Assembly (NCBI GenBank): GCA_027483445.1
Contig: JAIXUS010000045.1
Span: 1 to 64,000, forward strand
Reading direction: 5' to 3'
DNA length: 64,000 bases
Origin: Bacteroidota bacterium
GTDB lineage: Bacteria > Bacteroidota > Bacteroidia > M30B66
Positions 25,614-34,052 of this stretch are shown here, piece by piece (position 1 is the stretch's first letter; each line of letters begins with the position of its first letter). The notes under the pieces were generated by a model. It saw nothing but the letters and a program-made list of their open reading frames with translations. It did not search any database and was not told where the DNA came from. A program made the position numbers and the translations under genes.

Positions 25614-28231
25614 CGCATCGCGCCTGCGGCTGGATTGAGTCCATAGCGACGCTCCAAGGTTGGCGCCAAACCGGAACCTTGGGAAATCGACCGGGCCATG
25701 CGCGCTTCCATCTGTTCGACGATGACATCGAGCCGGGTGCTGCCATCGGGCTGCTGTTGCTGCTCGACGCGGGTTTCAACGCCACTGGCACGGTTGATCA
25801 CATTAACTTCCACGTTGACCTGGGGCTTTCCCGCCACGGCACCGCCCAAGGCACGCAACTGCCCCGGCGTGAAGACGGCCTCACCCTGGCGGGCGATGAT
25901 CGGTACTTCACCCGACACCAGGCCACCGGTGTGGAAGCGGCGCGCACCGGCGAACAGGGTGGCACTGACCTGACGCGATGGCAGGCCGTCGCCCCCGAGC
26001 AGGCCTCCGCTGTGCGCGATATTGGCGTTCACCCCCATCAGGTCACCCGAGCCCAAGGGCAGGGCGGCGCTGGCCGCCGGCGCAAACAGGCTCATCGCAA
26101 AGTTCGCCAAAGGCAAGGTGATGGCGCGCTGGATCTGGATGCGGATTAGGTCGCTGATGATGGAGTTGGCCAGGCTATTGAAGTCCAGCTTGCCGGTCAT
26201 CACAAACTGGGTGAGCGCATCCTCCATAGACTTGAACGCCCCGGTCACCGCGCGCTCGGCCTGCTTGGCGGCGTTGGTGGCATCCTCGATATAGGTACGC
26301 AGGGCCGCCTTGGCACCGAACTCCGCACTGCGCTGGTAGTCGGCGTTAGCGCGGGTAAGGTTTTCAAGAATGGGGAGTTGGCGCGCCAAGGCGTCGTTGA
26401 TGGCCTCGATGGTCTGGGCGCGCAGATCGGCGTCCTGGATTTGGCTGGCTTCCTTGCGCGCGGCCGCCGCGGACTTTTCCAGTTCGTTGCGGGCTTGCAG
26501 GACAGCACGTTCGCTCGCCGACAGTTCCAGCATCTCGCGCTGCAGCTGCAAGGTCTCGATGCGCTGACGGTTGCTGCCGATCAGCCCTTCGGTGATCTTG
26601 CGGGCGGCCGCTTCTTCTTTTTCGTAAGCCTCGAAGGCCTTGTCTTTCTCTTTCTGGCGCTCGATAGATTCCAGCACCTGAATGTATTTCTCTGCTTCGA
26701 CCGAGACACCCTTGTAGCCCTTGGCTTCGATCTGCAGGGCGCGGGCACGCAGTTCAGCGGCTTCGCCCTCTTGCGTTCGGGTCAGGCGCGAGCGCAGTTG
26801 GTTGAGGAAAGCTTCGCCTTCGTTGAGCTTTTCTGCCGGCTTGGATTTCTCGAAGCCGGAGAGATCCAATGCCGGGCGTGCCTTCCTGGGCAGGGTCGGC
26901 AGGAACTTGTCGTAGATCGCCTGGACTTCCTTGGCCTGAGCCTCGGTGTCGAGCACAAATTTTTGGCCCATGACGCGCACGGTGCGGCGCTGCTCGTCAA
27001 AGAACTTGGCGACCCGGTCGGCGTAGCCTGGGTTTTGATTGATGTTGAAGAGCCGGTCATTTGCGGCACGCACATAGTCGTCACGTGCCGTTTGCAATTT
27101 GGCGATTTCGGCATCGATGGCCTTAGGGTCCAACCCCATCGCCTTGCCCGAGCGCAGCATGTCCGTCTTGAACCAGGTCTCAATGTCCTTGCCGACCACC
27201 GACAGGCTGTCAAACGGTTGGGCAATGACGCGCTTCAAGAGCACAGCGGACTCGGCAATGAAGGCCAGACCCGATGCAACGGACTCGAGGAAGGTAATAG
27301 TGGCCTCCCGGTTGGCCGTGATGCGCTGCAGCTCGTTGCTGAAACTGCCCGTTTCAGTCTGCGCCAGGATGACCTGCTCAGTGAAGTCCGCCAGGATGGG
27401 GATGATCGCTGCGCCGATCTGGCGCTGTACGCCTTCGAAGAGGGCCGACAGGCGCGTGAGGTTGTCGTTGAAGACCTCGGATGCACGGGCGACGTCTTCG
27501 GACATCACGAGGCCCAGGCGCTGGGCTTCTTCCATCAGCGCCGTAATGCCCTCTCGTCCCTGGTTGAGGAAGGGAATGATGGCCAGACCTTCCTTGCCGA
27601 AGAGCTTGACAGCCAGTGCAGCCTTGTCCGCACCATCCGGCATGTCGGCGAATTTTTCGGCCAGGTCGAGCAGCACAGCTTCAGTCGGGCGGATTTGTCC
27701 ATGCGCATCCGTGGCTGAGACGCCCAAGGCCTTTAGGGCGGCGCTGCCTTCATCGCCATTCACCTGGGTGTCGAACATGGCAACTGACAGTTTCTGTAGC
27801 GCCTTGGTCAGTCCTTCGGTGGTGACATCCGACAGCTTGGCCGCGTAGTCCAGCGCGGTGAGCGCTTCTACGGAAACGCCAGTCTTTTGCGAGAGTTTGA
27901 AGAACTCGTCGCCGACCCGCGCCACCGGCATGACCAAGGCCGTGATACCCACACCCAAGGCAGCGATGCTGGCGCCCGCAATCAGACCCGCTGGCCCGAG
28001 TTTGCCCAAGACCGAACCCAACAGACCCAGACGCTCGGTTGCGGCTTCGAGCTGGAATTTCGCATCGTTGGCTGCAGACGACAACAGTCTCAGACCACCA
28101 GACGCTGGCGTGGCAGCCGCCTCGATTTTTTTGAGCGAGCGCTCCCCCTTTTCACCAATCTCGGACAGTTCGGCTTTGACCTTGCCGCCGTCGACCACGG
28201 ACAGGCGGATGGAGAGGTTGCGTTCGGCCAT
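25610..28231 (-). CDS. tail tape measure protein (gpH-like)
   Basis: The 873-residue protein starts AERNLSIRLSVVDGGKVKAE, typical of lambda-type tape measure proteins. It has a hydrophobic stretch near residues 95-125 (LGPAGLIAGASIAALGVGIT), a long helical central region with coiled-coil character (residues ~430-640), and a Gly-rich end with GEVPIIARQGEAVFTPGQL. Such proteins set tail length and are injected with the DNA. The order tail tube - G/GT - tape measure confirms identity. About two-thirds of residues match the right copy by eye. Confidence 0.92.
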   Translation of the reverse strand: MAERNLSIRLSVVDGGKVKAELSEIGEKGERSLKKIEAAATPASGGLRLLSSAANDAKFQLEAATERLGLLGSVLGKLGPAGLIAGASIAALGVGITALVMPVARVGDEFFKLSQKTGVSVEALTALDYAAKLSDVTTEGLTKALQKLSVAMFDTQVNGDEGSAALKALGVSATDAHGQIRPTEAVLLDLAEKFADMPDGADKAALAVKLFGKEGLAIIPFLNQGREGITALMEEAQRLGLVMSEDVARASEVFNDNLTRLSALFEGVQRQIGAAIIPILADFTEQVILAQTETGSFSNELQRITANREATITFLESVASGLAFIAESAVLLKRVIAQPFDSLSVVGKDIETWFKTDMLRSGKAMGLDPKAIDAEIAKLQTARDDYVRAANDRLFNINQNPGYADRVAKFFDEQRRTVRVMGQKFVLDTEAQAKEVQAIYDKFLPTLPRKARPALDLSGFEKSKPAEKLNEGEAFLNQLRSRLTRTQEGEAAELRARALQIEAKGYKGVSVEAEKYIQVLESIERQKEKDKAFEAYEKEEAAARKITEGLIGSNRQRIETLQLQREMLELSASERAVLQARNELEKSAAAARKEASQIQDADLRAQTIEAINDALARQLPILENLTRANADYQRSAEFGAKAALRTYIEDATNAAKQAERAVTGAFKSMEDALTQFVMTGKLDFNSLANSIISDLIRIQIQRAITLPLANFAMSLFAPAASAALPLGSGDLMGVNANIAHSGGLLGGDGLPSRQVSATLFAGARRFHTGGLVSGEVPIIARQGEAVFTPGQLRALGGAVAGKPQVNVEVNVINRASGVETRVEQQQQPDGSTRLDVIVEQMEARMARSISQGSGLAPTLERRYGLNPAAGAMR

Positions 28232-28267
28232 GGAAAGAAGAAATCCGATATCGGGTGAGTCGTGGGT

Positions 28268-28570
28268 CTATGTGTCTTGTTGCAAGGTACTCATCAGGCT
28301 CGCCTCGACCGCTGGGAAGAGATCGATCGCAGTGGCTTTGTCCAACCCGGTGCACTCGCAGGCCAGCATCCAGGCATTGAGATCGAGCCCCACCACGCGG
28401 CCTTGCGCCATGCGCAACTGACCGGCACAGATTTCAATCGCACTGGCCGCTTGCCAGCCTTCCAGGCTCTCGGGCGCGTTCATGGTGTAGGGGCACTCGG
28501 GACATGATTCAGGGCAGGCACTGCAATAGCTCGGCCCGCCACCGAAGTGCCATGCGGTGCGGGCCTTCAG
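28268..28570 (-). CDS. frameshift extension of the tail assembly chaperone (gpT-like)
   Basis: This frame carries ARTAWHFGGGPSYCSACPES, then CPECPY and a helical end (WQAASAIEICAGQLRMAQGR, LFPAVEASLM), giving a CxxCxxxCxxC metal-knuckle pattern. An ATG at 28483 would omit the Cys cluster, which is conserved in the right copy. The frame instead joins the end of the upstream gene in the -1 phase at A_AAA_AAC, so it is best read as the T part of a G-T fusion. A CTG at 28570 overlapping the upstream stop could give independent initiation. Confidence 0.75.
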   Translation of the reverse strand: MKARTAWHFGGGPSYCSACPESCPECPYTMNAPESLEGWQAASAIEICAGQLRMAQGRVVGLDLNAWMLACECTGLDKATAIDLFPAVEASLMSTLQQDT

Positions 28571-28917
28571 ACGTTTTTTTCAGAATCCAGGGCGTAGAGG
28601 CCGGCGAGGTATTCGCGTTCGAAGGCATCGGCCAGCAGCCAGTGCTCCATCAGGGCGGCGACACCCTCGGGGGTAACGGCGGCCGGTTTGCCCTTGTCGT
28701 CGGCCACACCTTCCCAGGCCAAGACAGCCAGCTTGGCGAGTTCCGTGATGAGCGTCGCGGTGCGTTCACCGGCCGCAGCGGTATCGGTGCCGGTGACTTT
28801 GGACGCGGCATGGCGCGCGGCCATGACCAGCGCGGTAGTCGCGGGACGCACCTGCAGGCGCACGCCAGCGGCCAGCGTGATCCAGTGCGGTTCACGCGGG
28901 AGATTGAGTTTGATCAT
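28567..28917 (-). CDS. tail assembly chaperone (gpG-like)
   Basis: The 116-residue protein (IKLNLPREPHWITLAAGVRL; ATTALVMAARHAASKVTG; LADAFEREYLAGLYALD) lies between the tail tube and tape measure, exactly where lambda G lies. The start at 28917 is chosen by conservation with the right copy. The last codons GAA AAA AAC GTC TGA contain a slippery heptamer that would let part of the ribosomes continue into the next frame. Tail chaperones bind the tape measure protein and bring tube subunits. Confidence 0.85.
   Translation of the reverse strand: MIKLNLPREPHWITLAAGVRLQVRPATTALVMAARHAASKVTGTDTAAAGERTATLITELAKLAVLAWEGVADDKGKPAAVTPEGVAALMEHWLLADAFEREYLAGLYALDSEKNV
28573..28579 (-). promoter_or_regulatory. 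-1 ribosomal frameshift site A_AAA_AAC
   Basis: The heptamer is in the correct zero-frame phase (gaA AAA AAC) four bases before the G-like stop codon. A -1 slip gives AAA AAA CGT CTG AAG, which continues directly into the T-like frame. The right prophage keeps an equivalent site at the same spot. Placement and phase match lambda-type G-GT frameshifting. Confidence 0.8.
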
Positions 28918-28937
28918 GGGAAACCTCGGTCGGGATA

Positions 28938-29876
28938 TCAGTAGGAAGAAACATCGTTCACCAGTTCGACGGTGAACATGCGGACCACGCTGCTGGCCTT
29001 GGCGGCCTGCCACTCGAAGGTAGCCTGGATGCCGCCGGGCCCGGAGATGGACAGCTTGGGTTTTGGCAGGTAGACCTCGTGCGCGATGAAGGTCAGGCGC
29101 CGAGCGGCGTCGATCGCGTAGCCAAAGGTCAACTCCAGTGGCGTGTTGTTGGTGGCGGCATCGATCAGCGTGGTGTCGGCAAACCTCACTTCCAAGTTGC
29201 CGGTGAGGCTGGCCACCGTCGGATCCGCGCCGTCGATCTTGCCGTCGGAACGGATGGTTTCGATGCGTTCCAGGTTGTTGGCATAGGTCAGCTGCGCCGA
29301 GACCACGTTGCCCAGCGCCTGGCCTTCACGCAGGATTTGGCCTTGGAACTGGTTGAAGCGATGTAAGTCAAGGGTGCTGGGCGTGTCATCCAGCGTTGCT
29401 GTGCGGCGCACCTCGCCCTGGGCCACCAGACCGACCGTGGCATTCGCGGCTCCCGAGCGGGCGAAGCCCACCTGCAGGCTGTTGACCATGACGCCGGAAG
29501 CGACAAACCAGGCCGGGATATCCGGCAGACCCGTTTCCAGGGTGAGGCTGGGCAGGCTTGGTTTGCCAGAGGTGAAGGTGTGGGTCATCACGCCCGTGCC
29601 ACTGGTAGCAGCTTCCCCGAGCAAGGCTTTGAGCCACAGGCCGATGTGGCGCACATCCAGCGGCACGACCATGTCGCCTTCGACTTTGATGACATCGCGA
29701 ATCGGCGCACTCGGATCGCGCCCCAGACCGATCAGGTCATTGGCGATCAGCCCCTGTTCAGAGCCGAGTGAGGTGGAGACAAAGGGCAGCTGCCAGTAGC
29801 CATCTACTGGGGTGCTGCCATAGGTGGATTCGAACGCGGCCAAGAGGCTGGCGTTCGCGCCGTAGGCACGGGCCAT
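28938..29876 (-). CDS. phage tail tube protein (gpV-like)
   Basis: The 312-residue protein starts ARAYGANASLLAAFESTYGS and contains GLIANDLIGLGRDPSAPIRD, then ends in an Ig-like segment (LTFIAHEVYLPKPKLSISGP). It matches the tail tube family of lambda-order siphophages. Position before G and after the U-like gene supports the role. The copy at 53135-54073 is roughly three-quarters identical by eye. Confidence 0.88.
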   Translation of the reverse strand: MARAYGANASLLAAFESTYGSTPVDGYWQLPFVSTSLGSEQGLIANDLIGLGRDPSAPIRDVIKVEGDMVVPLDVRHIGLWLKALLGEAATSGTGVMTHTFTSGKPSLPSLTLETGLPDIPAWFVASGVMVNSLQVGFARSGAANATVGLVAQGEVRRTATLDDTPSTLDLHRFNQFQGQILREGQALGNVVSAQLTYANNLERIETIRSDGKIDGADPTVASLTGNLEVRFADTTLIDAATNNTPLELTFGYAIDAARRLTFIAHEVYLPKPKLSISGPGGIQATFEWQAAKASSVVRMFTVELVNDVSSY

Positions 29877-29901
29877 AGGTTTTTCTCCTTGGGAAGTTGG
29901 T

Positions 29902-30333
29902 TCAGTTCAGTGGCCCGGCACTGCTGTAGTGCAGGAGCACGAGCAGCAGGCAGGCCTTGATGCCACTTGTGCCTTCGGGGGCCAGTTCATCGAACTTCGG
30001 CTGACCGATTTCGGCGTAATCGACGACACCGGCGAGCGTCCGGTCGGCTTCGATCAGGGAAGCCAACTCGGTGAGCAGGCCATCCATGCGCGCGTCGCGA
30101 GTGCTGGCATCCGGATCAGCCACAAACAGTTCGATGACCACCTGGTGCTGCCAGTGGTAAGTCAGTGGCGAGAGCGATACCTCGGGTTCGCCCATCTCGC
30201 CGTCGCGCAGAATCGCCATGGCGTGGTCCGCGAGGCGCTCGGGCAAGGCGGCGTTGCGCTTGACCATCGTGCCCAGTGACAACTGGCCGAGTACGGCGAA
30301 CAAAGCACCGATGGCGTTTTCACGTTGGCTCAT
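29902..30333 (-). CDS. minor tail protein, gpU-like position
   Basis: The 143-residue protein (SQRENAIGALFAVLGQLSLG; EVSLSPLTYHWQHQVVIELF; GTSGIKACLLLVLLHYSSA) has a clear counterpart at 52653-53099. Its place between Z-like and tail-tube genes is that of the lambda tail terminator U. The family name is not certain. It overlaps the upstream gene by 4 bp. Confidence 0.65.
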   Translation of the reverse strand: MSQRENAIGALFAVLGQLSLGTMVKRNAALPERLADHAMAILRDGEMGEPEVSLSPLTYHWQHQVVIELFVADPDASTRDARMDGLLTELASLIEADRTLAGVVDYAEIGQPKFDELAPEGTSGIKACLLLVLLHYSSAGPLN

Positions 30334-30992
30334 GACGTTGCCCCTTTGCGGTCGGCTTTATCGAAACGGTTGGCAATGCGCTGGTCCAGCGTGCTGATCC
30401 AGCGACGCGCGCTGCGGTCGATGTCGAATTTCTTCTTCAGGGTCACTTGGGGAATGAGCAGGAACATGGGAACAGTGACCAGGCCACGTCCGGTGGCTTG
30501 GGCCTTTTGTGAGGCGGCCGAGAAACCGCCGCGTTGGCCTTGGCGGGCGCGTTGGTTCTCGGCCACCAGTAGCGATGGCTTGCCCCGGCGGTAAATGAAA
30601 CGCAGGCGTTGACCACGCAGCTTTTCCCAGAGGCCTGGCGTCATGCGTTTGCCACGTGGGCCTTTGCCGGCCGCCGGCAGCGGGATCGCCAGCCAGAAAC
30701 CATCCTTGGATCGGATGGTGACACCCTGATCATGCGCACCGACGATGACGGGTGCGCGGCTATAGACCAGGCCCGCCGCCTTGATGCTCAGTTTGCCTTT
30801 GGGATAGACCTCGCCACGCCATGTGTTGGCCAGGCGCTGGCCGAGGCCTGCGCCGGTGATCTGGCTGCGCAGTTCGGTCTTCAGCCCATCGGTGGCTTCG
30901 CGGATCGAATGCGTCACCGCCTGTTCGGCAATGTGTAACTCATCCGCCAGCATTTGGTCCAGGTCGCCCGAGAGCGCCGCCAGCAACTTCAT
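30330..30992 (-). CDS. DUF6441 phage protein (gpZ-like position)
   Basis: The 220-residue protein carries LRSQITGAGLGQRLANTWRG, EVYPKGKLSIKAAGLVYSRA and a basic Gly/Arg-rich middle (KGPRGKRMTPGLWEKLRGQR). It matches DUF6441, which stands for gpZ, the head-tail or tail-completion protein, in many lambda-order prophages. Coupling is by 4-bp overlaps on both sides. Function is inferred from position. Confidence 0.75.
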   Translation of the reverse strand: MKLLAALSGDLDQMLADELHIAEQAVTHSIREATDGLKTELRSQITGAGLGQRLANTWRGEVYPKGKLSIKAAGLVYSRAPVIVGAHDQGVTIRSKDGFWLAIPLPAAGKGPRGKRMTPGLWEKLRGQRLRFIYRRGKPSLLVAENQRARQGQRGGFSAASQKAQATGRGLVTVPMFLLIPQVTLKKKFDIDRSARRWISTLDQRIANRFDKADRKGATS

Positions 30993-31306
30993 ACCGGTGC
31001 TCCCGTTAGCGTCCAGACCAAGCGATCCCGATCAGCCATCGGCTCGCCCACCACCTGCCAGCTTTTGCCGTTGACGGTAAAACGGTCCCCCATCTGCGGA
31101 TCCGGCACATCCCTCGAGAGAAGATCGAAACGATGCGCACCCATTACCAGCCGGGTGTCGCCGAAGGACTCGACGACATCCGGGGATTTGGCAATGAATC
31201 GCGTGGCGACCTCCGCCCCATCGGCACGCCGGTAGGTGCCCGGCGTGCTGAGGTGCAGAAAGGTGCTGACCAACAGGCGCGCAAATGGCTGTACGGGATT
31301 GCCCAT
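30989..31306 (-). CDS. head-tail connector (gpFII-like)
   Basis: From ATG 31306, whose A is shared with the capsid stop TGA, the ~105-residue protein reads GNPVQPFARLLVSTFLHLST and ends GKSWQVVGEPMADRDRLVWT. The short beta-rich layout and position after the major capsid fit FII-type head-tail connectors. The start is supported by the matching gene at 51654-51989. A longer upstream frame lies inside the capsid gene and is not conserved. Confidence 0.7.
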   Translation of the reverse strand: MGNPVQPFARLLVSTFLHLSTPGTYRRADGAEVATRFIAKSPDVVESFGDTRLVMGAHRFDLLSRDVPDPQMGDRFTVNGKSWQVVGEPMADRDRLVWTLTGAPV

Positions 31307-32322
31307 CACGCCATGGTCAGCTTGACCAACACACCCGGACGATGGCACATCGGCAGCGGATTGCTCTGGGTGTGCAAATCCGTACCCCGGTCGAACTTGC
31401 GCGGCTCCTGCTTGGCGTAGAGCGACTGGCCCAGGGTATTGACCGTTTCGTTGAAGTCGGCTGGCGCGAAGTAGGTGCTGAAGGTGTCGACCGTGCCCAG
31501 CGGGAAGGCGTGCGCCTCGCCCTCGGCAATGAAGTCGCGCGTCTGGGCGGTGCCGGCGCCATCGAGATAGCTCGCCTTGCCCAGGTACTCCTCGAAGACA
31601 ATGCCGCCAAACGCAAAACCATTGCGCACGTCGTCACGCAGCATGGCGCCCTGGGCATAGTTCTCATAGGCCTTCTCGACCTTGGCGTGGCCGGTGAGCT
31701 TGGCAAAGAAACTGGGCGAGCACAGCACGCGCACGCCGGTCATGAATTCCCCGCGCAGGTTCTCGGTGATGCCGCGCACCACATCCGCACACTTGTTGCG
31801 CACATTGGTGGTGTCCGCATTGAGCTGGAAATTGACCGTGCTCGGGTTGAGCTTGAAGACCTCGAACAGGTCATGAAGCACACTGCCATCGGCATCGAGG
31901 ATGACGCCCTTCAATGCCCCCATACGCAGATGCTCCAGGGTGATGGCGTGCTTGTTGCGCATGGACTCCAAGTGCTGGGCCAGCACCTGCGCCACGGTGT
32001 CCATCTCGGTCTCAGAGCCGAAGGCGCGCACGCCCTGGACTTCTTCCGGCAGCACCACGTCTTCCAGCGGGATGTGCGGAATCACGAAGGAATGCAGTTG
32101 GCGCTTGTCGTGCTTGTTTTGCGTGGCGGCGCTGCCCACCGGCAGGCTGGGCAGCAGATTCAGCGTGCCATTGCGCGACTCGATCACCACCGATCGGGTG
32201 CGCACAGGCTTGGCCGGAAAAAGGTTGAGTTCCTCCAGCCGACCGTAGCGGTTGGGAATGAGGTTGATGGCCGCCGTGAGGCTGGCCATCGAGAACCCGG
32301 GATTCTGGAAAGGGTTTTGCAT
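31306..32322 (-). CDS. major capsid protein (gpE family)
   Basis: The 338-residue protein has NPFQNPGFSMASLTAAINLI, IPHIPLEDVVLPEEVQGVRA, MRNKHAITLEHLRMGALKGV and the ending ...TQSNPLPMCHRPGVLVKLTM, all hallmarks of the lambda gpE family. About 415 copies of such a protein build the icosahedral shell. It follows the decoration gene D, as in lambda. About 75% of residues match the right copy by eye. Confidence 0.95.
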   Translation of the reverse strand: MQNPFQNPGFSMASLTAAINLIPNRYGRLEELNLFPAKPVRTRSVVIESRNGTLNLLPSLPVGSAATQNKHDKRQLHSFVIPHIPLEDVVLPEEVQGVRAFGSETEMDTVAQVLAQHLESMRNKHAITLEHLRMGALKGVILDADGSVLHDLFEVFKLNPSTVNFQLNADTTNVRNKCADVVRGITENLRGEFMTGVRVLCSPSFFAKLTGHAKVEKAYENYAQGAMLRDDVRNGFAFGGIVFEEYLGKASYLDGAGTAQTRDFIAEGEAHAFPLGTVDTFSTYFAPADFNETVNTLGQSLYAKQEPRKFDRGTDLHTQSNPLPMCHRPGVLVKLTMA

Positions 32323-32408
32323 AAGAGCGCTCCAATAAAAGGAACGGCCCGCGGAATGACCGGCGGGCCGAGGGGATGTCGGAAAGGAATCTGTGAGGTA
32401 GCTGGGGG

Positions 32409-32786
32409 TCAGGCAGCGTCGCGAACCAGAATGCCCCGGTCGCGCAGGTGCGCGATGGCCGCCGCCATTTGCTCGGCTGTGATGGCCGCTGGCCAGATCA
32501 GAGCATCGCGCAAGACGATGGCGTGACGGACCACCACCAAGGCGTCCGGGTTGTCAGCACCAGTGGCATCGCAGTCGTTGATCAGCACGCCGCTGGCCTG
32601 GCTGAGCGAACCCGTATCGGCCGGATCAAGCGGGGCGATCTTGCCGGTAGCGGTATCGGTGGCGATGACTGTGCCCAGCGTCAGGTTGTTGCCAGCAGCG
32701 AGGGTGACGCGTTCACGGGAATAGCGGCTCTCGGCTTCGAAGCGCAGCAGGTCGGCGAGGTCGTTCGGTTGGGTAATGACGGACAT
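32409..32786 (-). CDS. head decoration protein (gpD-like)
   Basis: The 125-residue protein carries DLLRFEAESRYSRERVTLAA, NLTLGTVIATDTATGKIAP and RHAIVLRDALIWPAAITAEQ, the gpD pattern of a trimeric capsid-stabilising protein. It lies between protease/scaffold and major capsid, as in lambda. A homologue is at 50269-50646. Confidence 0.9.
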   Translation of the reverse strand: MSVITQPNDLADLLRFEAESRYSRERVTLAAGNNLTLGTVIATDTATGKIAPLDPADTGSLSQASGVLINDCDATGADNPDALVVVRHAIVLRDALIWPAAITAEQMAAAIAHLRDRGILVRDAA

Positions 32787-32801
32787 GGGGGCGTTCCTTT
32801 C

Positions 32802-33146
32802 TTAAGCGGTGCCAGTGAGTTTCTTGACGGCAGCGACGATGGGTGAGGTTTCTGGCTGACTGGGGATGGCCGTGCCGGCCTCGGCAGTGATGGTCGAACG
32901 GATCTCCGTCGCTTCGGTCTGGGCCGCCCGTGCATCGATCAGCGCGCGGCGTACCTCGGCTTCAGTCTTGCCAGCTGCGATGAATTGAGCCGCACGGTCG
33001 GGACAACCGGCCAGCATGCAAACTTCGGCAATGGCCTGAGCGCTTTGGGTCACTTCGCGGCGGGCTTGTGCAACCAGAACAGCGGCTTCGTCGACGCCGA
33101 TGGTTTCGGACAAGGTTTCTTCGGGGGTGTCTTGTGGGTCAGACAT
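32802..33146 (-). CDS. internal-start scaffold protein (Nu3-like)
   Basis: Within the protease gene an in-frame ATG at 33146 is preceded by AGGAG six bases upstream. It would give a 114-residue helical, acidic protein (SDPQDTPEETLSETIGVDEA). This repeats the lambda C/Nu3 arrangement, where the scaffold is made from an internal start. The right prophage keeps an equivalent start with an even stronger AAGGAG. No direct evidence of expression exists. Confidence 0.65.
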   Translation of the reverse strand: MSDPQDTPEETLSETIGVDEAAVLVAQARREVTQSAQAIAEVCMLAGCPDRAAQFIAAGKTEAEVRRALIDARAAQTEATEIRSTITAEAGTAIPSQPETSPIVAAVKKLTGTA

Positions 33147-34049
33147 GATTAACTCCTGTAGAGGATGTGCCGCCTCAGCACGGATGACGCCCCGCACCTG
33201 AGACGGCGAATGGGTAAGGGCGTTTTTTGGGGCGTTGATGAATCGATGGAATTCGGCCAGCGTGGACTCGAGTGTTTGGACGCCATCGGCCAGACCTTGC
33301 GCCACGGCATTGCCGCCGAAATACAGGCCGGCCTCGGTGGCGCGAACCGCATCAAGCTTCAAGCCACGCATGGCTGCGACGTGTTCGGTAAAGATCGCGT
33401 AGAGCCGATCGACCTCGCTTTGCAGGTCGGTCTTGGCGCTGTCCGACAAAGGCTCGTGTGGCGAGTAGTCGTTCTTGTGGGCGCCTGCGGTGATGGCCGT
33501 GAATCGATACCCGTCATTAGCATCTTTGACCGATTGATCCACATGCAGGGCGATAACACCAATGGAGCCGACGCCACCGGTTTCGGTGATGAACAAGCGC
33601 TGGGCGCTGGCCGCGATCGCGTAAGCCGCCGAGTACGCGGCATCGTTGGCCTCCGCCCAGACAGGTTTGATGGCCGTCGCCTCACGCACGCGGCGCGCCA
33701 ACTCGAAACTGCCTGAAGCTTCTCCACCAGGAGAATCGATGTCCAGCAGGATGCCCCTGACCTGCGGGTCGGCCAGGGCGGAGTCCAGCATGGCCGCGAT
33801 CTCGCCATAGGACGTCAGGCCCGACGCAGCCTCAAGACCGAGCGAGCGTTTGACGAGCGTGCCGTGAACCGGGATGACCGCGATGCCGGCAGGCGTTGCT
33901 GTTGCAGGTTTCTGCGGGGGTAATGCCAGGTCAACGGACGGCACAGCCAACCCCAGGCGTTCGCCCATCACCGCCAGAATGACGTCGAGTTTGGCACGAT
34001 GAACGAGCAAGGGCGTCCCGAACAAGCGGGAAGCAAGGTGAGGCAGCAT
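32802..34049 (-). CDS. S49-family prohead protease with scaffold tail (gpC-like)
   Basis: The 415-residue protein has the S49/ClpP-like fold. VIPVHGTLVKRS is an early strand, ILLDIDSPGGEASGSFELAR precedes the catalytic site, and the nucleophile Ser lies in NDAAYSAAYAIAASAQ. GGVGSIGVIALHVDQS follows, with the catalytic Lys probably in AGAHKNDYSPH. The last ~114 residues form a helical scaffold-like tail with its own start codon (33146). It overlaps no neighbour but lies 3 bp from the portal stop. gpC-type proteases mature the prohead. Confidence 0.9.
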   Translation of the reverse strand: MLPHLASRLFGTPLLVHRAKLDVILAVMGERLGLAVPSVDLALPPQKPATATPAGIAVIPVHGTLVKRSLGLEAASGLTSYGEIAAMLDSALADPQVRGILLDIDSPGGEASGSFELARRVREATAIKPVWAEANDAAYSAAYAIAASAQRLFITETGGVGSIGVIALHVDQSVKDANDGYRFTAITAGAHKNDYSPHEPLSDSAKTDLQSEVDRLYAIFTEHVAAMRGLKLDAVRATEAGLYFGGNAVAQGLADGVQTLESTLAEFHRFINAPKNALTHSPSQVRGVIRAEAAHPLQELIMSDPQDTPEETLSETIGVDEAAVLVAQARREVTQSAQAIAEVCMLAGCPDRAAQFIAAGKTEAEVRRALIDARAAQTEATEIRSTITAEAGTAIPSQPETSPIVAAVKKLTGTA

Positions 34050-34052
34050 AAA

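Noticed and set aside
28268-28483. Short 71-residue version of the T-like protein starting at ATG 28483
   Set aside because: It would miss the Cys knuckle and the upstream residues conserved with the right prophage; the frameshift reading explains the conservation better.
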